Positions 18,231 to 25,865 of a stretch of DNA of 64,000 nt are shown in pieces (the first letter of the stretch is position 1; each line of letters starts with the position of its first letter). The notes under the pieces are model-generated. The model searched no databases and had not been told where the DNA came from. It saw only the letters and a program-made list of their open reading frames with translations. The translations under genes were made by a program, and so were the position numbers. This stretch comes from Hoeflea sp. IMCC20628 (lineage in GTDB: Bacteria > Pseudomonadota > Alphaproteobacteria > Rhizobiales > Rhizobiaceae), in contig NZ_CP011479.1 of the NCBI RefSeq assembly GCF_001011155.1, positions 3,428,501 to 3,492,500 of the forward strand, written 5' to 3'.

Positions 18231-18847
18231 GCGGCTCAATCGCGGGACTGGTACTGGCAGGCGGCCTATCGCGGCGGATGGGCGGCGGAGAAAAGGGCCT
18301 GCAACTGCTCGGCGGACAAACCATGATCTCGAGGGTCATAGACCGGATCGCGCCCCAGGTCGAAACGCTGGCGATCAATGCCAATGCCGACCCTGAACCT
18401 TATCTGCAATTCGGACTGCCGGTGTTGCCCGACACCATAGGCGGCCATGCCGGTCCGCTTGCCGGCGTGCTGACCGGGCTCGAATGGGCGTCCACGCTAC
18501 CGGGCGTCACCCACCTTGTCAGTGCCGCGACCGACACGCCGTTTCTGCCGCTCGATTTGGTCCGGCGCTTTGCCGTTCTGTCCGGTCCGGAGCGCATCGT
18601 CATTGCCCGTTCAGAAGGCAACCGGCATCCGGTTTTCGGTCTCTGGCCTGTGGCGTTGCGTGAGGATCTGGCTGAGTGGCTGGCCACCAGCGACACCATG
18701 AAGGTACTGGCCTGGGTGCACCGGCATGATTTCACCTTTTGCGATTTCGAGGCGGCTGGAGATGATGCGCCCGATCCGTTTTTCAACGCCAACACACCCG
18801 ACGAACTAGCCGAGGCGGAACGCTATCTCGCCGGAACCGCTGCATGA
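18227..18847 (+). CDS. mobA: Molybdenum cofactor guanylyltransferase MobA
   Basis: A 206-residue nucleotidyltransferase that attaches GMP to Mo- or W-molybdopterin to make the MGD form. The N-terminal GTP motif is LAGGLSRRMGGGEKGL (about residues 9-24), followed by NANADPEPY and ATDTPFLP. Start and stop overlap the neighbouring genes by 4 bp each (ATGA), so fdhD-mobA-mobB-moeA is a tight operon devoted to cofactor finishing for bis-MGD enzymes. Confidence 0.93.
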   Translation: MSGSIAGLVLAGGLSRRMGGGEKGLQLLGGQTMISRVIDRIAPQVETLAINANADPEPYLQFGLPVLPDTIGGHAGPLAGVLTGLEWASTLPGVTHLVSAATDTPFLPLDLVRRFAVLSGPERIVIARSEGNRHPVFGLWPVALREDLAEWLATSDTMKVLAWVHRHDFTFCDFEAAGDDAPDPFFNANTPDELAEAERYLAGTAA

Positions 18848-19362
18848 CACCGCCCGTTTTCGGCATCACCGGATGGAAGGACTCAGGCAAGACAACGCTG
18901 ACCTGCCTGCTGGTGGAGGAATTCACCCGCCGCGGCTATCGGGTTGCCACGGTCAAGCATGCGCATCACCTGTTCGATGTGGATCATCAAGGCACCGACA
19001 GTTATCGCCATCGTCTGGCAGGCGCTGGAGAGGTGGCGATTGTTTCGGGCCGCCGCTGGGCGATCATGCATGAACTTGGCGATGCCGACGAGCCGTCGCT
19101 CAAGGACGTGCTGGCCAAGCTGTCGCCCTGTGACCTCGTGCTAATCGAAGGCTACAAGCGCGAGGGCCATCCGAAAATCGAGGCGCGCCGGCTTGCCACA
19201 TCGGAACGGGAACCGCTCTCCAATGCCGACGCGAACATTTGCGCCATCGCTGCCGATCATCCGGTCACCGGTGCAACAATTCCCGTCTTCGCGCTGGACG
19301 ACATTGCTGGTATCGCCGATATGATCGCGCTCAAGACCGGATTGGGAGAGACTGCCGCATGA
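18844..19362 (+). CDS. mobB: Molybdopterin-guanine dinucleotide biosynthesis adapter MobB
   Basis: A 172-residue P-loop GTPase-like protein. The Walker A motif is GWKDSGKTTL (about residues 8-17), and VATVKHAHHLFDVD and LVLIEGYKREGHPKIE are typical MobB blocks. It binds GTP and assists MobA; it is not essential in E. coli. It overlaps both mobA and moeA. Confidence 0.93.
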   Translation: MTPPVFGITGWKDSGKTTLTCLLVEEFTRRGYRVATVKHAHHLFDVDHQGTDSYRHRLAGAGEVAIVSGRRWAIMHELGDADEPSLKDVLAKLSPCDLVLIEGYKREGHPKIEARRLATSEREPLSNADANICAIAADHPVTGATIPVFALDDIAGIADMIALKTGLGETAA

Positions 19363-20615
19363 CCTCACGCAAGCTATTGAACGACTGCTTTCTCACCGAC
19401 AAGGATAGGCTCAGCCATGAGGAATGTCTGGCGATCCTCACCGGACGGCTGTCGGCGGTAACAGGCGTCGAGGAACTGCCGCTGGTCAAGACCTCGGGAC
19501 GCTGGCTTGCGTCCGATATCATCGCACCGCGCAATGTGCCCTTGCATGACAATTCCGCCGTCGACGGCTACGCCTTTGCCGCCCCCGTCACTGGCCCGAT
19601 GCCGGTGGTCACCCGCATAGCTGCAGGCGACCTGGCCAGCCACCGGCTTGAACCGGGCCAGGCCGCGCGCATCTTTACCGGAGCAGCCATGCCGAAGGGC
19701 GCCGATACGGTGGCCATGCAGGAAGACTGCACCGTCGACGGCGATCAGGTGACTGTTCCGCTGACGCTCAAGCGCGGCGCCAATGCCCGCCGTGCCGGCG
19801 AAGATGTGGCAGCAGGAAGCGCCGTGCTGCAAAGCACGTCGCGGCTCCGGCCGCAGGACATGGCAGCACTCGCCTCGTTCGGCCTGCCGCGGATCAAGGT
19901 GCGGGCCCCCATCCGGGTGGCGATCCTGTCAAATGGCGATGAATTACTGGAGCCCGGCGCAGAGATCGCCCAGGGGCAGGTTTATGATTCCAACCGTTCG
20001 ATGCTGCATGCGCTGCTTGACACCATGTCCTGCGAGATCACCGATCTCGGCATCCTGCCCGATGACGCGGCGCTAATCGAGGCGACGCTGGCAAAAACCG
20101 CCAAGACCCATGATGTGATCCTGACCAGCGGCGGCGCCTCGCGCGGCGACGAGGACCACATTATCAATGCCATCGATACTTTGGGCATCCGCCATCTCTG
20201 GCAGATCGCGGTCAAGCCGGGGCGGCCGATGAGCTTTGGACAAATCGGCGATTGCGTCTTTCTCGGCCTGCCAGGCAATCCGGTCGCGGCCTTTGTCTGT
20301 TTCCTGCTCTATGTCCGCCCGGCGCTGACCGTGCTCGGTGGTGGCAGCTACCGCGAACCGGTGCGCTTCCCTGTGGCAGCCGGCTTCGATGTGCCGACCA
20401 AGAAACCCGGCCGCCGCGAATTCTGGCGCGGCTGGCTTGAACCGGGCGCGGACGGGCGACCCGTCGCGCATAAATTCACACGCGACGGCTCTGGCCTGAT
20501 ATCCGGCCTGCGTCAGGCCACGGGCCTGATCGAGATCACCGAAAGCGTGACCTCAGTGGCCCGGGGCGAGTTGGTGTCATTCCTGCCCTTTTCAGAGTTC
20601 GGAATTGACAGCTGA
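19359..20615 (+). CDS. moeA: Molybdopterin molybdotransferase MoeA
   Basis: A 418-residue MoeA, which inserts molybdate (or tungstate) into adenylylated molybdopterin. Recognisable blocks are NSAVDGYAF, FTGAAMPKGADTVAMQED, the MPT-binding SNGDELLEPG and SGGASRGDEDH, and LPGNPVAAFVCF. The ATG at 19359 overlaps the mobB stop by 4 bp, which fixes the start. It ends immediately against the converging tupA gene, whose product supplies tungstate; this places metal uptake beside metal insertion. Confidence 0.93.
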   Translation: MTSRKLLNDCFLTDKDRLSHEECLAILTGRLSAVTGVEELPLVKTSGRWLASDIIAPRNVPLHDNSAVDGYAFAAPVTGPMPVVTRIAAGDLASHRLEPGQAARIFTGAAMPKGADTVAMQEDCTVDGDQVTVPLTLKRGANARRAGEDVAAGSAVLQSTSRLRPQDMAALASFGLPRIKVRAPIRVAILSNGDELLEPGAEIAQGQVYDSNRSMLHALLDTMSCEITDLGILPDDAALIEATLAKTAKTHDVILTSGGASRGDEDHIINAIDTLGIRHLWQIAVKPGRPMSFGQIGDCVFLGLPGNPVAAFVCFLLYVRPALTVLGGGSYREPVRFPVAAGFDVPTKKPGRREFWRGWLEPGADGRPVAHKFTRDGSGLISGLRQATGLIEITESVTSVARGELVSFLPFSEFGIDS

Positions 20616-21434
20616 TCAGGGTTTGGCGTTGGGGAAGAACAACTGCTTTCCGTCCAGCGTGTTGCCGGCAATCAATTCCTGACCATGCGGCGAAATCATC
20701 CAGTCGATGAACTGCTGGCCCAGTTCGGCCTTGACGCTCGGGCATTTGTCCGGATTGACCAGAATGATGCCATATTGATTGAACAGCACCGGGTCGCCTT
20801 CGACCACGATCTGGTAATCACCCTTGTTGCCGAAGCTGATCCAGGTTGCCCGGTCAGACATCGTATAGGCGCCCATGCCGACACTCGCATTCAGGGTTGC
20901 GCCCATGCCGGACCCGGTGGCGCGATACCAGTCGCCCGAAACCGATGTGATATCGACGCCAGCCTGGTTCCAAAGCTTGAGTTCAGCCTTGTTGGTGCCG
21001 GAATCATCGCCGCGTGAGGCAAATAGTGCCTGCTTTTCGGCAATGGTCTTGAAGGCTGAAACCGCATCATTGCCGCCGGCAATCGCCGCCGGATCCGCCG
21101 ACGAGCCGACAATGACGAAATCATTGTACATCAGATCGGAGCGCGCCACACCGAACCCGTCGGCGACGAATTTCTCTTCCGCCGATTTGGCGTGAACCAG
21201 AAGCACGTCGGCGTCGCAGTTCTGCGCGTTCTTGATTGCCTGTCCGGTTCCCACAGCCACCACATTGACGGTGACGCCGGTCTCTTCCTTGTAGATCGGC
21301 AGGATGTAGTCATAAAAACCGGAATTCTGTGTCGATGTCGTCGACTGAACCAGGATTGACGGATCTTCGGCAGAAGCCGCCGTCGCCAGAACGGAGAGCA
21401 ATGCGGCTCCGAACAGGGTGGTTCTTGTTGTCAT
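20616..21434 (-). CDS. tupA: Tungstate-binding periplasmic protein TupA
   Basis: A 272-residue oxyanion-binding protein of the TupA type rather than ModA: after a signal peptide of about 22 residues comes the marker LVQSTTSTQNSGFYDY, then VVAVGTGQAIKNAQ and FASRGDDSGTNKAE. TupA proteins bind tungstate very tightly. GAGGAG precedes the ATG at 21434. It is the last gene of the leftward mrp-tupB-tupC-tupA run. Specificity for tungstate over molybdate is inferred from these TupA signature blocks. Confidence 0.9.
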   Translation of the reverse strand: MTTRTTLFGAALLSVLATAASAEDPSILVQSTTSTQNSGFYDYILPIYKEETGVTVNVVAVGTGQAIKNAQNCDADVLLVHAKSAEEKFVADGFGVARSDLMYNDFVIVGSSADPAAIAGGNDAVSAFKTIAEKQALFASRGDDSGTNKAELKLWNQAGVDITSVSGDWYRATGSGMGATLNASVGMGAYTMSDRATWISFGNKGDYQIVVEGDPVLFNQYGIILVNPDKCPSVKAELGQQFIDWMISPHGQELIAGNTLDGKQLFFPNAKP

Positions 21435-21465
21435 CTTGTTTCTCCTCAGTGTTTCAATTTTTTCG

Positions 21466-22251
21466 TCAAAGAACTATCCGGCCCGATAAATAGGCCTTGG
21501 CAGCTTCGGATGAAGGCTGCGCAAAAAACGCTTCTGCAGGCCGATGTTCGACCAGTTCTCCGTGATGCAGAAACGCGACGTCATCAGCCAGGCGACGCGC
21601 CTGGCCGATATCATGGGTGACGAAAATCACCTTTGTCTCATCAGTGTTGCTTGCCAGCACGATCTGCTCGATCATCTGAACCGATGCCGGATCAAGGCTC
21701 GCTGTTGCCTCGTCAAGCAGTAGCACCTTTGGCCGCGTCGCCAGCGCGCGCGCCAGTGCCAGCCGTTGCTGCTCGCCACCTGAGAGAAGCCGCGCCGGCT
21801 GTCCCGCCTGACCGGACAGGCCAACGCGGGTCAGCAACTCATCGCAGCGCGCGCGGCGCTGAGCAGATGTTCCGGCACGCAGACGCAGCACAAAGTCAAT
21901 ATTGGAAGCCACCGAGCGGCGCAGCAGCACCGGCTTCTGAAACACCATCGCCTGGGTTGACCGGGTTGCTTCACCGCAGGCGACCTCGCCCCAGCTGATC
22001 CAGCCCTGCGTCGGCGCAATCAACCCGTGCACCAGACGCAGCAGCAGGCTTTTTCCGGCTCCGTTGGGTCCCATGATGACGGTGACTGATCGCGGATCGA
22101 GGGTGAGCTTTTCGATATTGACGAGCAATTTTCCGGCCATCTTGAGCGACAGCCCGTCGACCCTGAGCGCACCCGGCAAGATCCGGTCACGCGTTGTCTG
22201 TGCCCCTTCAATAGGCGATGTTGGCAGGGTCACCGGAACAACATCAGGCAT
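21466..22251 (-). CDS. tupC: Tungstate ABC transporter ATPase TupC
   Basis: A 261-residue ABC ATPase. Walker A is GPNGAGKSLLL, the signature LLSGGEQQRLALARAL, Walker B LLLDEATASLDP and the H-loop VTHDIGQA. The ATG at 22251 (MPDVVPVTL) overlaps the tupB stop by 8 bp. It powers tungstate import through TupB. It lies 31 bp before tupA. Confidence 0.9.
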   Translation of the reverse strand: MPDVVPVTLPTSPIEGAQTTRDRILPGALRVDGLSLKMAGKLLVNIEKLTLDPRSVTVIMGPNGAGKSLLLRLVHGLIAPTQGWISWGEVACGEATRSTQAMVFQKPVLLRRSVASNIDFVLRLRAGTSAQRRARCDELLTRVGLSGQAGQPARLLSGGEQQRLALARALATRPKVLLLDEATASLDPASVQMIEQIVLASNTDETKVIFVTHDIGQARRLADDVAFLHHGELVEHRPAEAFFAQPSSEAAKAYLSGRIVL

Positions 22252-22951
22252 AGGCCTGCCTTTCCGCCATCGCCCGCAGCGCCCCCGCGCCAAGATTGAC
22301 CGAAATGGCGATGCTCATCAGGATGATCCCCAGCGCCAGCGCCATGCCAAGGTCGCCCTTGGAGGTTTCAAGGGCAATCGCCGTGGTCATCACCCGGGTC
22401 AGGTGGTCAATATTGCCGCCAACGATCATCACCGCGCCGACCTCGGCCACCGCGCGGCCAAAACCGGCCAGCGCGACTGTGACAAGGCCGTAGCGGCCAT
22501 CGACGATCAGTGCCAGCACAGCGCGTCCCCGCGAGATCCCGAGCGAGCGAAATTGCTCGTCATATTCGGCCTGCAACGCTTCCAGCACTTGCCGCGACAA
22601 GGCCGCGACAATCGGCGCGATCAACAGCGTCTGGGCAATGATCATCGCGGTCGGACTGTAGAGCAGCCCGAACGAGCCCATCGGCCCGGCCCGTGACAGA
22701 GCCAGATAGACCAGCAATCCGATCACCACAGGCGGAAAGCCCATCATCGAATTGACCAGCGCAATGACGATGCCGCGGCCGAAGAACTTGCGGACCACCA
22801 GCAGAGCCCCGATCGGAAAACCGACAAGGCAGGAGAGCAGCAACGCTGTCAGGCTGACGCGCATCGAAAGCCCGACAATTTCGAACAGATCCGCATCGCC
22901 CGACGCGATCAACCGGAAAGCCAGCCCGAATGCACCCGCAAAATCCTGCAT
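22244..22951 (-). CDS. tupB: Tungstate ABC transporter permease TupB
   Basis: A 235-residue membrane permease with about five hydrophobic segments and a binding-protein-dependent transport loop (EQFRSLGISRGRAVLALIV and GFGRAVAEVGAVMIVGGN). It belongs to the molybdate/tungstate permease group. It starts 3 bp after the mrp stop, so the metal carrier gene and the importer are almost certainly co-transcribed. Confidence 0.9.
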   Translation of the reverse strand: MQDFAGAFGLAFRLIASGDADLFEIVGLSMRVSLTALLLSCLVGFPIGALLVVRKFFGRGIVIALVNSMMGFPPVVIGLLVYLALSRAGPMGSFGLLYSPTAMIIAQTLLIAPIVAALSRQVLEALQAEYDEQFRSLGISRGRAVLALIVDGRYGLVTVALAGFGRAVAEVGAVMIVGGNIDHLTRVMTTAIALETSKGDLGMALALGIILMSIAISVNLGAGALRAMAERQAYA

Positions 22952-22954
22952 GGC

Positions 22955-24130
22955 CTATTCCTGACCTCCCGCCAACATGCGTTCCTCGGTCAGCCGGGCC
23001 CACATCCCGCTGGCAATGTCCTTGTAGATGCGCGCCTGTTCGCTTTCGGGATCCGAAACCACGATCGGCGTACCGCCGTCCGATGTTGCGCGGATCGCCA
23101 TGACCAAAGGCACCTCACCCAGAAACGGAACGCCGATGCGCTCGGCTTCTGCACGGGCTCCGCCATGGCCGAAGACAGCCTGCTGGCCACCACAATCGGG
23201 GCACTGGAAATAACTCATGTTTTCGACAATGCCGAGGATCGGTACATCGACCTTGCGGAACATCTTCAGCCCCTTGCGGGCATCGATCAGCGCCAGATCC
23301 TGCGGCGTCGACACAATCACGGCGCCAGCCAGCGGAGCATTCTGGGCCAGAGTTAGTTGCGCGTCACCGGTGCCCGGCGGCATGTCGACGATCAGCACGT
23401 CGAGCTCACCCCAGGCAACCTCGCGCAGCATTTGCGTCAACGCCTGCATCACCATCGGCCCGCGCCACGCCGTGGCCGTGTCCTCATCGACGATAAAGCC
23501 CATCGACATCACCTTGAGCCCGAAAGCCTCGAACGGGATCAGAGTGCGGTTTTCGCCGCTCTGCGTCCGCCCGGACAGGCCAAGCAGGCGCGGCATTGAA
23601 GGCCCGTAGATATCGGCATCGAGTATTCCAACCCGCAGCCCGCTGGCCTGAAGCGCCAGCGCAATGTTGACCGAAGTCGTGGATTTTCCGACACCGCCCT
23701 TGCCCGAGGCGACCGCGATGATGGCGCCGATTCCGGGAACCGGCGCCTTGGCTCCCGGCGCTGGAGCCTGTGGCGGAGCGCGTTTCTGCATCGGCGGAGG
23801 GATGGCCTCGGACTGGGAAACCGATGGTGCGGACCGGACCGGCTGCGGCGGCGGGCTCGCTTGTTCTTCAGTATGGTCCACCTTGAGCGTCACTTGCGCT
23901 CCGGCAACGCCAGGCGACGCCAGAGCGGCCTTTTCGGCCGCGGCGCGCAATGGTTCGAGTTGAGTGGCAAGCCTGGCCGGCACGGTGATGGAGAAGCTGA
24001 GCTGGCCGCCCTCGATGACAATTCCGGACACCAGGCCGAGATCGACAATATTGCCGCTCAGCTCGGGCCCCTTGACCCGTTTGAGCTGATCCAGAATCTG
24101 GGCAGTGGCGATTGTCACAGCAAACCCCAT
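22955..24130 (-). CDS. Mrp/NBP35-type Fe-S cluster carrier ATPase
   Basis: A 391-residue Mrp (ApbC) protein: N-terminal MIP18-like domain (about residues 1-95), a proline-rich linker, then a deviant Walker A GKGGVGKSTTSVN, DADIYGPSMPRLLG, and the cluster-binding CPDC motif in YFQCPDCGG. It carries [4Fe-4S] clusters to apoproteins. The genomic setting beside a formate dehydrogenase with many Fe-S clusters suggests a dedicated or shared role there. The ATG at 24130 is used; a GTG at 24118 preceded by GGGG is a fair alternative start. Confidence 0.9.
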   Translation of the reverse strand: MGFAVTIATAQILDQLKRVKGPELSGNIVDLGLVSGIVIEGGQLSFSITVPARLATQLEPLRAAAEKAALASPGVAGAQVTLKVDHTEEQASPPPQPVRSAPSVSQSEAIPPPMQKRAPPQAPAPGAKAPVPGIGAIIAVASGKGGVGKSTTSVNIALALQASGLRVGILDADIYGPSMPRLLGLSGRTQSGENRTLIPFEAFGLKVMSMGFIVDEDTATAWRGPMVMQALTQMLREVAWGELDVLIVDMPPGTGDAQLTLAQNAPLAGAVIVSTPQDLALIDARKGLKMFRKVDVPILGIVENMSYFQCPDCGGQQAVFGHGGARAEAERIGVPFLGEVPLVMAIRATSDGGTPIVVSDPESEQARIYKDIASGMWARLTEERMLAGGQE

Positions 24131-24219
24131 AGTCGATAGTGCATCCCGGTTGCCGCAGTGTTCGTCATGGTTTCGGTGACTGTGCGTCGACAGATATCGA
24201 GTAACGAGGAGATCCCGGC

Positions 24220-24498
24220 ATGAACGGCACCGAAAACGGCACGGCACGCACCGACAAAAGCTCCGAGACGGAGAAGTTTGTCAGACTGGCCGACCGGTTC
24301 ATCCGAGTTGCCAATTCGGCCAATTCCAAGCTTCTCGCCACCGACATCCACATGGCGTTCCTCTATGGCGCGGCACGCTACAATGCCTTTGTCGCCAAGA
24401 ATGTGATGGACGTCGACGATCACGAGGCTTTCGTCACCGAAATGGCCGCTGCCTATACAGAGATGCTGCGCAATCATCTGGCTGATCCCTCGGTCTGA
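24220..24498 (+). CDS. DUF3144-type small protein
   Basis: A 92-residue soluble protein resembling the DUF3144 family, with a conserved core FVRLADRFIRVANSAN and FLYGAARYNAFVAKN. AGGAG lies 8 bases before the ATG. It is divergent from mrp and converges on the DUF3306 gene inside the formate dehydrogenase accessory region. No biochemical function is known to me for the family; predicted all-helical from sequence. Confidence 0.75.
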   Translation: MNGTENGTARTDKSSETEKFVRLADRFIRVANSANSKLLATDIHMAFLYGAARYNAFVAKNVMDVDDHEAFVTEMAAAYTEMLRNHLADPSV

Positions 24499-24506
24499 CA
24501 CGGGCC

Positions 24507-25235
24507 TCACCCGTTCATCCGCTGGCGGATCGAGACGCGCTTTTGTTGCGGCAGTTCCTGATCCGGTGTGTCATCCACATCTGGCTCATTGCTGACCATC
24601 TCGGTTTCATCCGTCGAGCCAGGCTGATCGTCATCCGGCATGTCGCTGTCTTCTGCCGGCTCTTCGGCAGTCAATTCCGGGGCATCATCATCCAGCTCCG
24701 CCGTGTCGTCCGTCAGTTCCGCATCGTCTTCGGCCAGCTCTTCCGGCATCTCATCAAGCGGTTCATCCTCTGTCAGCCGCCCCGTGGCCTGCTGCAACAG
24801 CTTCTCGGCTTCAGTGAGAAACCCGCGGGTCACGTCCCATGAAGATTTGTAGACCATGTGCAACGGGTTGTTGTAATCCTCGTCATAGTCATTCAACCCG
24901 TCGAGATTGGCCAGGACCGGATTGGAATTGAAGAATTTTTGCAAGGCCTTCTTGCGCAACTGGCCCGGCACGCCACGCTTGAGAAAGATCGAAAAATCAA
25001 AACCGGATTCGATCTCGTCCAGATCCACAGCTTCGGCCACGAGACGATTGGCTTCCGCTTCCTCGGTTTCGATAAGCAGCTGCGCTTCTTCAGCTTCAAG
25101 CTCTTCCGCCAGCAGAACCTTGGCGTCTGTCGCATCAAGTGTCTCGGGTGCATCCGGGTCACTCTCGGGATTTGCCTCATGCGCCTGCTTGCGCCTCGAC
25201 CATCGGGACAGGAATCCGTCTTTGTCTTCAGCCAT
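24507..25235 (-). CDS. DUF3306 protein, formate dehydrogenase neighbourhood
   Basis: A 242-residue cytoplasmic protein. It opens with MAEDKDGFLSRWSRRK, has a conserved middle (LRKKALQKFFNSNPVLANLDGLNDYDED, core PVLANLDGLNDY), and ends in a very acidic tail of about 90 residues rich in D, E, P and T with a short basic C-terminus. DUF3306 genes recur beside DUF3305 and formate dehydrogenase in proteobacteria; the function is unknown. The ATG at 25235 (GGGGA upstream) overlaps the DUF3305 gene by 8 bp, so the two are coupled. Confidence 0.8.
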   Translation of the reverse strand: MAEDKDGFLSRWSRRKQAHEANPESDPDAPETLDATDAKVLLAEELEAEEAQLLIETEEAEANRLVAEAVDLDEIESGFDFSIFLKRGVPGQLRKKALQKFFNSNPVLANLDGLNDYDEDYNNPLHMVYKSSWDVTRGFLTEAEKLLQQATGRLTEDEPLDEMPEELAEDDAELTDDTAELDDDAPELTAEEPAEDSDMPDDDQPGSTDETEMVSNEPDVDDTPDQELPQQKRVSIRQRMNG

Positions 25236-25752
25236 CGAGGTCCCCATTATCTGAGCGCTTGCGGGGCAGGAAGATCGGATGCTTGCCGAATTTCTGCTCT
25301 TCGAGATCAAGCTTGTCGCGCCGCCGTTTTATGAAGGGTGTCTCAACGTGGTAGGCATCCAGGAATTCGAGAATTGCCTCGGAAATCTCCGGCGGCATCG
25401 GCAAGCGCTCGACAATGTCTTCACTGCCGACTTCGTAGTCCTGCGCGGCGTGCGGCGATGCCGTGACGCTCTGGACATACCAGTCAAGCGGATGCAGGTT
25501 TTCGCTGTCACGCCGCAGCACCACATAGAGCGCCGGGGTGCCGCTGTTGAAGTTTTCGACATAGGCCTCGGTGTCGGCGGCATAGCAGGTGAGATCGACC
25601 CGACCCATATAATAGCGGGTCATGCGGTCGTCGCTGACCAGAATATCGCCCGGATTAAGCTCCGCCGGCGCCAGCATCACGCCAACGGGCATCCAGTAGT
25701 CCTTGGCCCACCGCGAAACCGATTGCCGCTTTTCCGCAATCACCCCGAGCAT
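25228..25752 (-). CDS. DUF3305 protein, formate dehydrogenase neighbourhood
   Basis: A 174-residue protein of the DUF3305 type: it begins MLGVIAEKRQSVSRWAKDYWMPVGVML and has YYMGRVDLTCYAADTEAYVEN and a C-terminal VETPFIKRRRDKLD segment. Family members are found next to DUF3306 and formate dehydrogenase genes; no activity is known. I start it at the ATG at 25752, where similarity begins; the reading frame is open for 67 codons upstream but that region is the divergent promoter. Divergent from the 4Fe-4S protein gene. Confidence 0.8.
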   Translation of the reverse strand: MLGVIAEKRQSVSRWAKDYWMPVGVMLAPAELNPGDILVSDDRMTRYYMGRVDLTCYAADTEAYVENFNSGTPALYVVLRRDSENLHPLDWYVQSVTASPHAAQDYEVGSEDIVERLPMPPEISEAILEFLDAYHVETPFIKRRRDKLDLEEQKFGKHPIFLPRKRSDNGDLDG

Positions 25753-25865
25753 TATGGTCAATTCCCGCGACACGCCGGTCAGTCCCTCCACGGTGTTGAG
25801 GCAATCACGGTTGTCTCTTGTCGTTGAAAGTATAAGGTGTTTGGGGAAACAACAAGGGTGATCCA

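Noticed and set aside
20616-21434. The binding protein as a molybdate ModA or phosphate PstS protein
   Set aside because: The TTSTQNSG and VGTGQA motifs and the tupB/tupC partners match the tungstate TupA group, not ModA or PstS.
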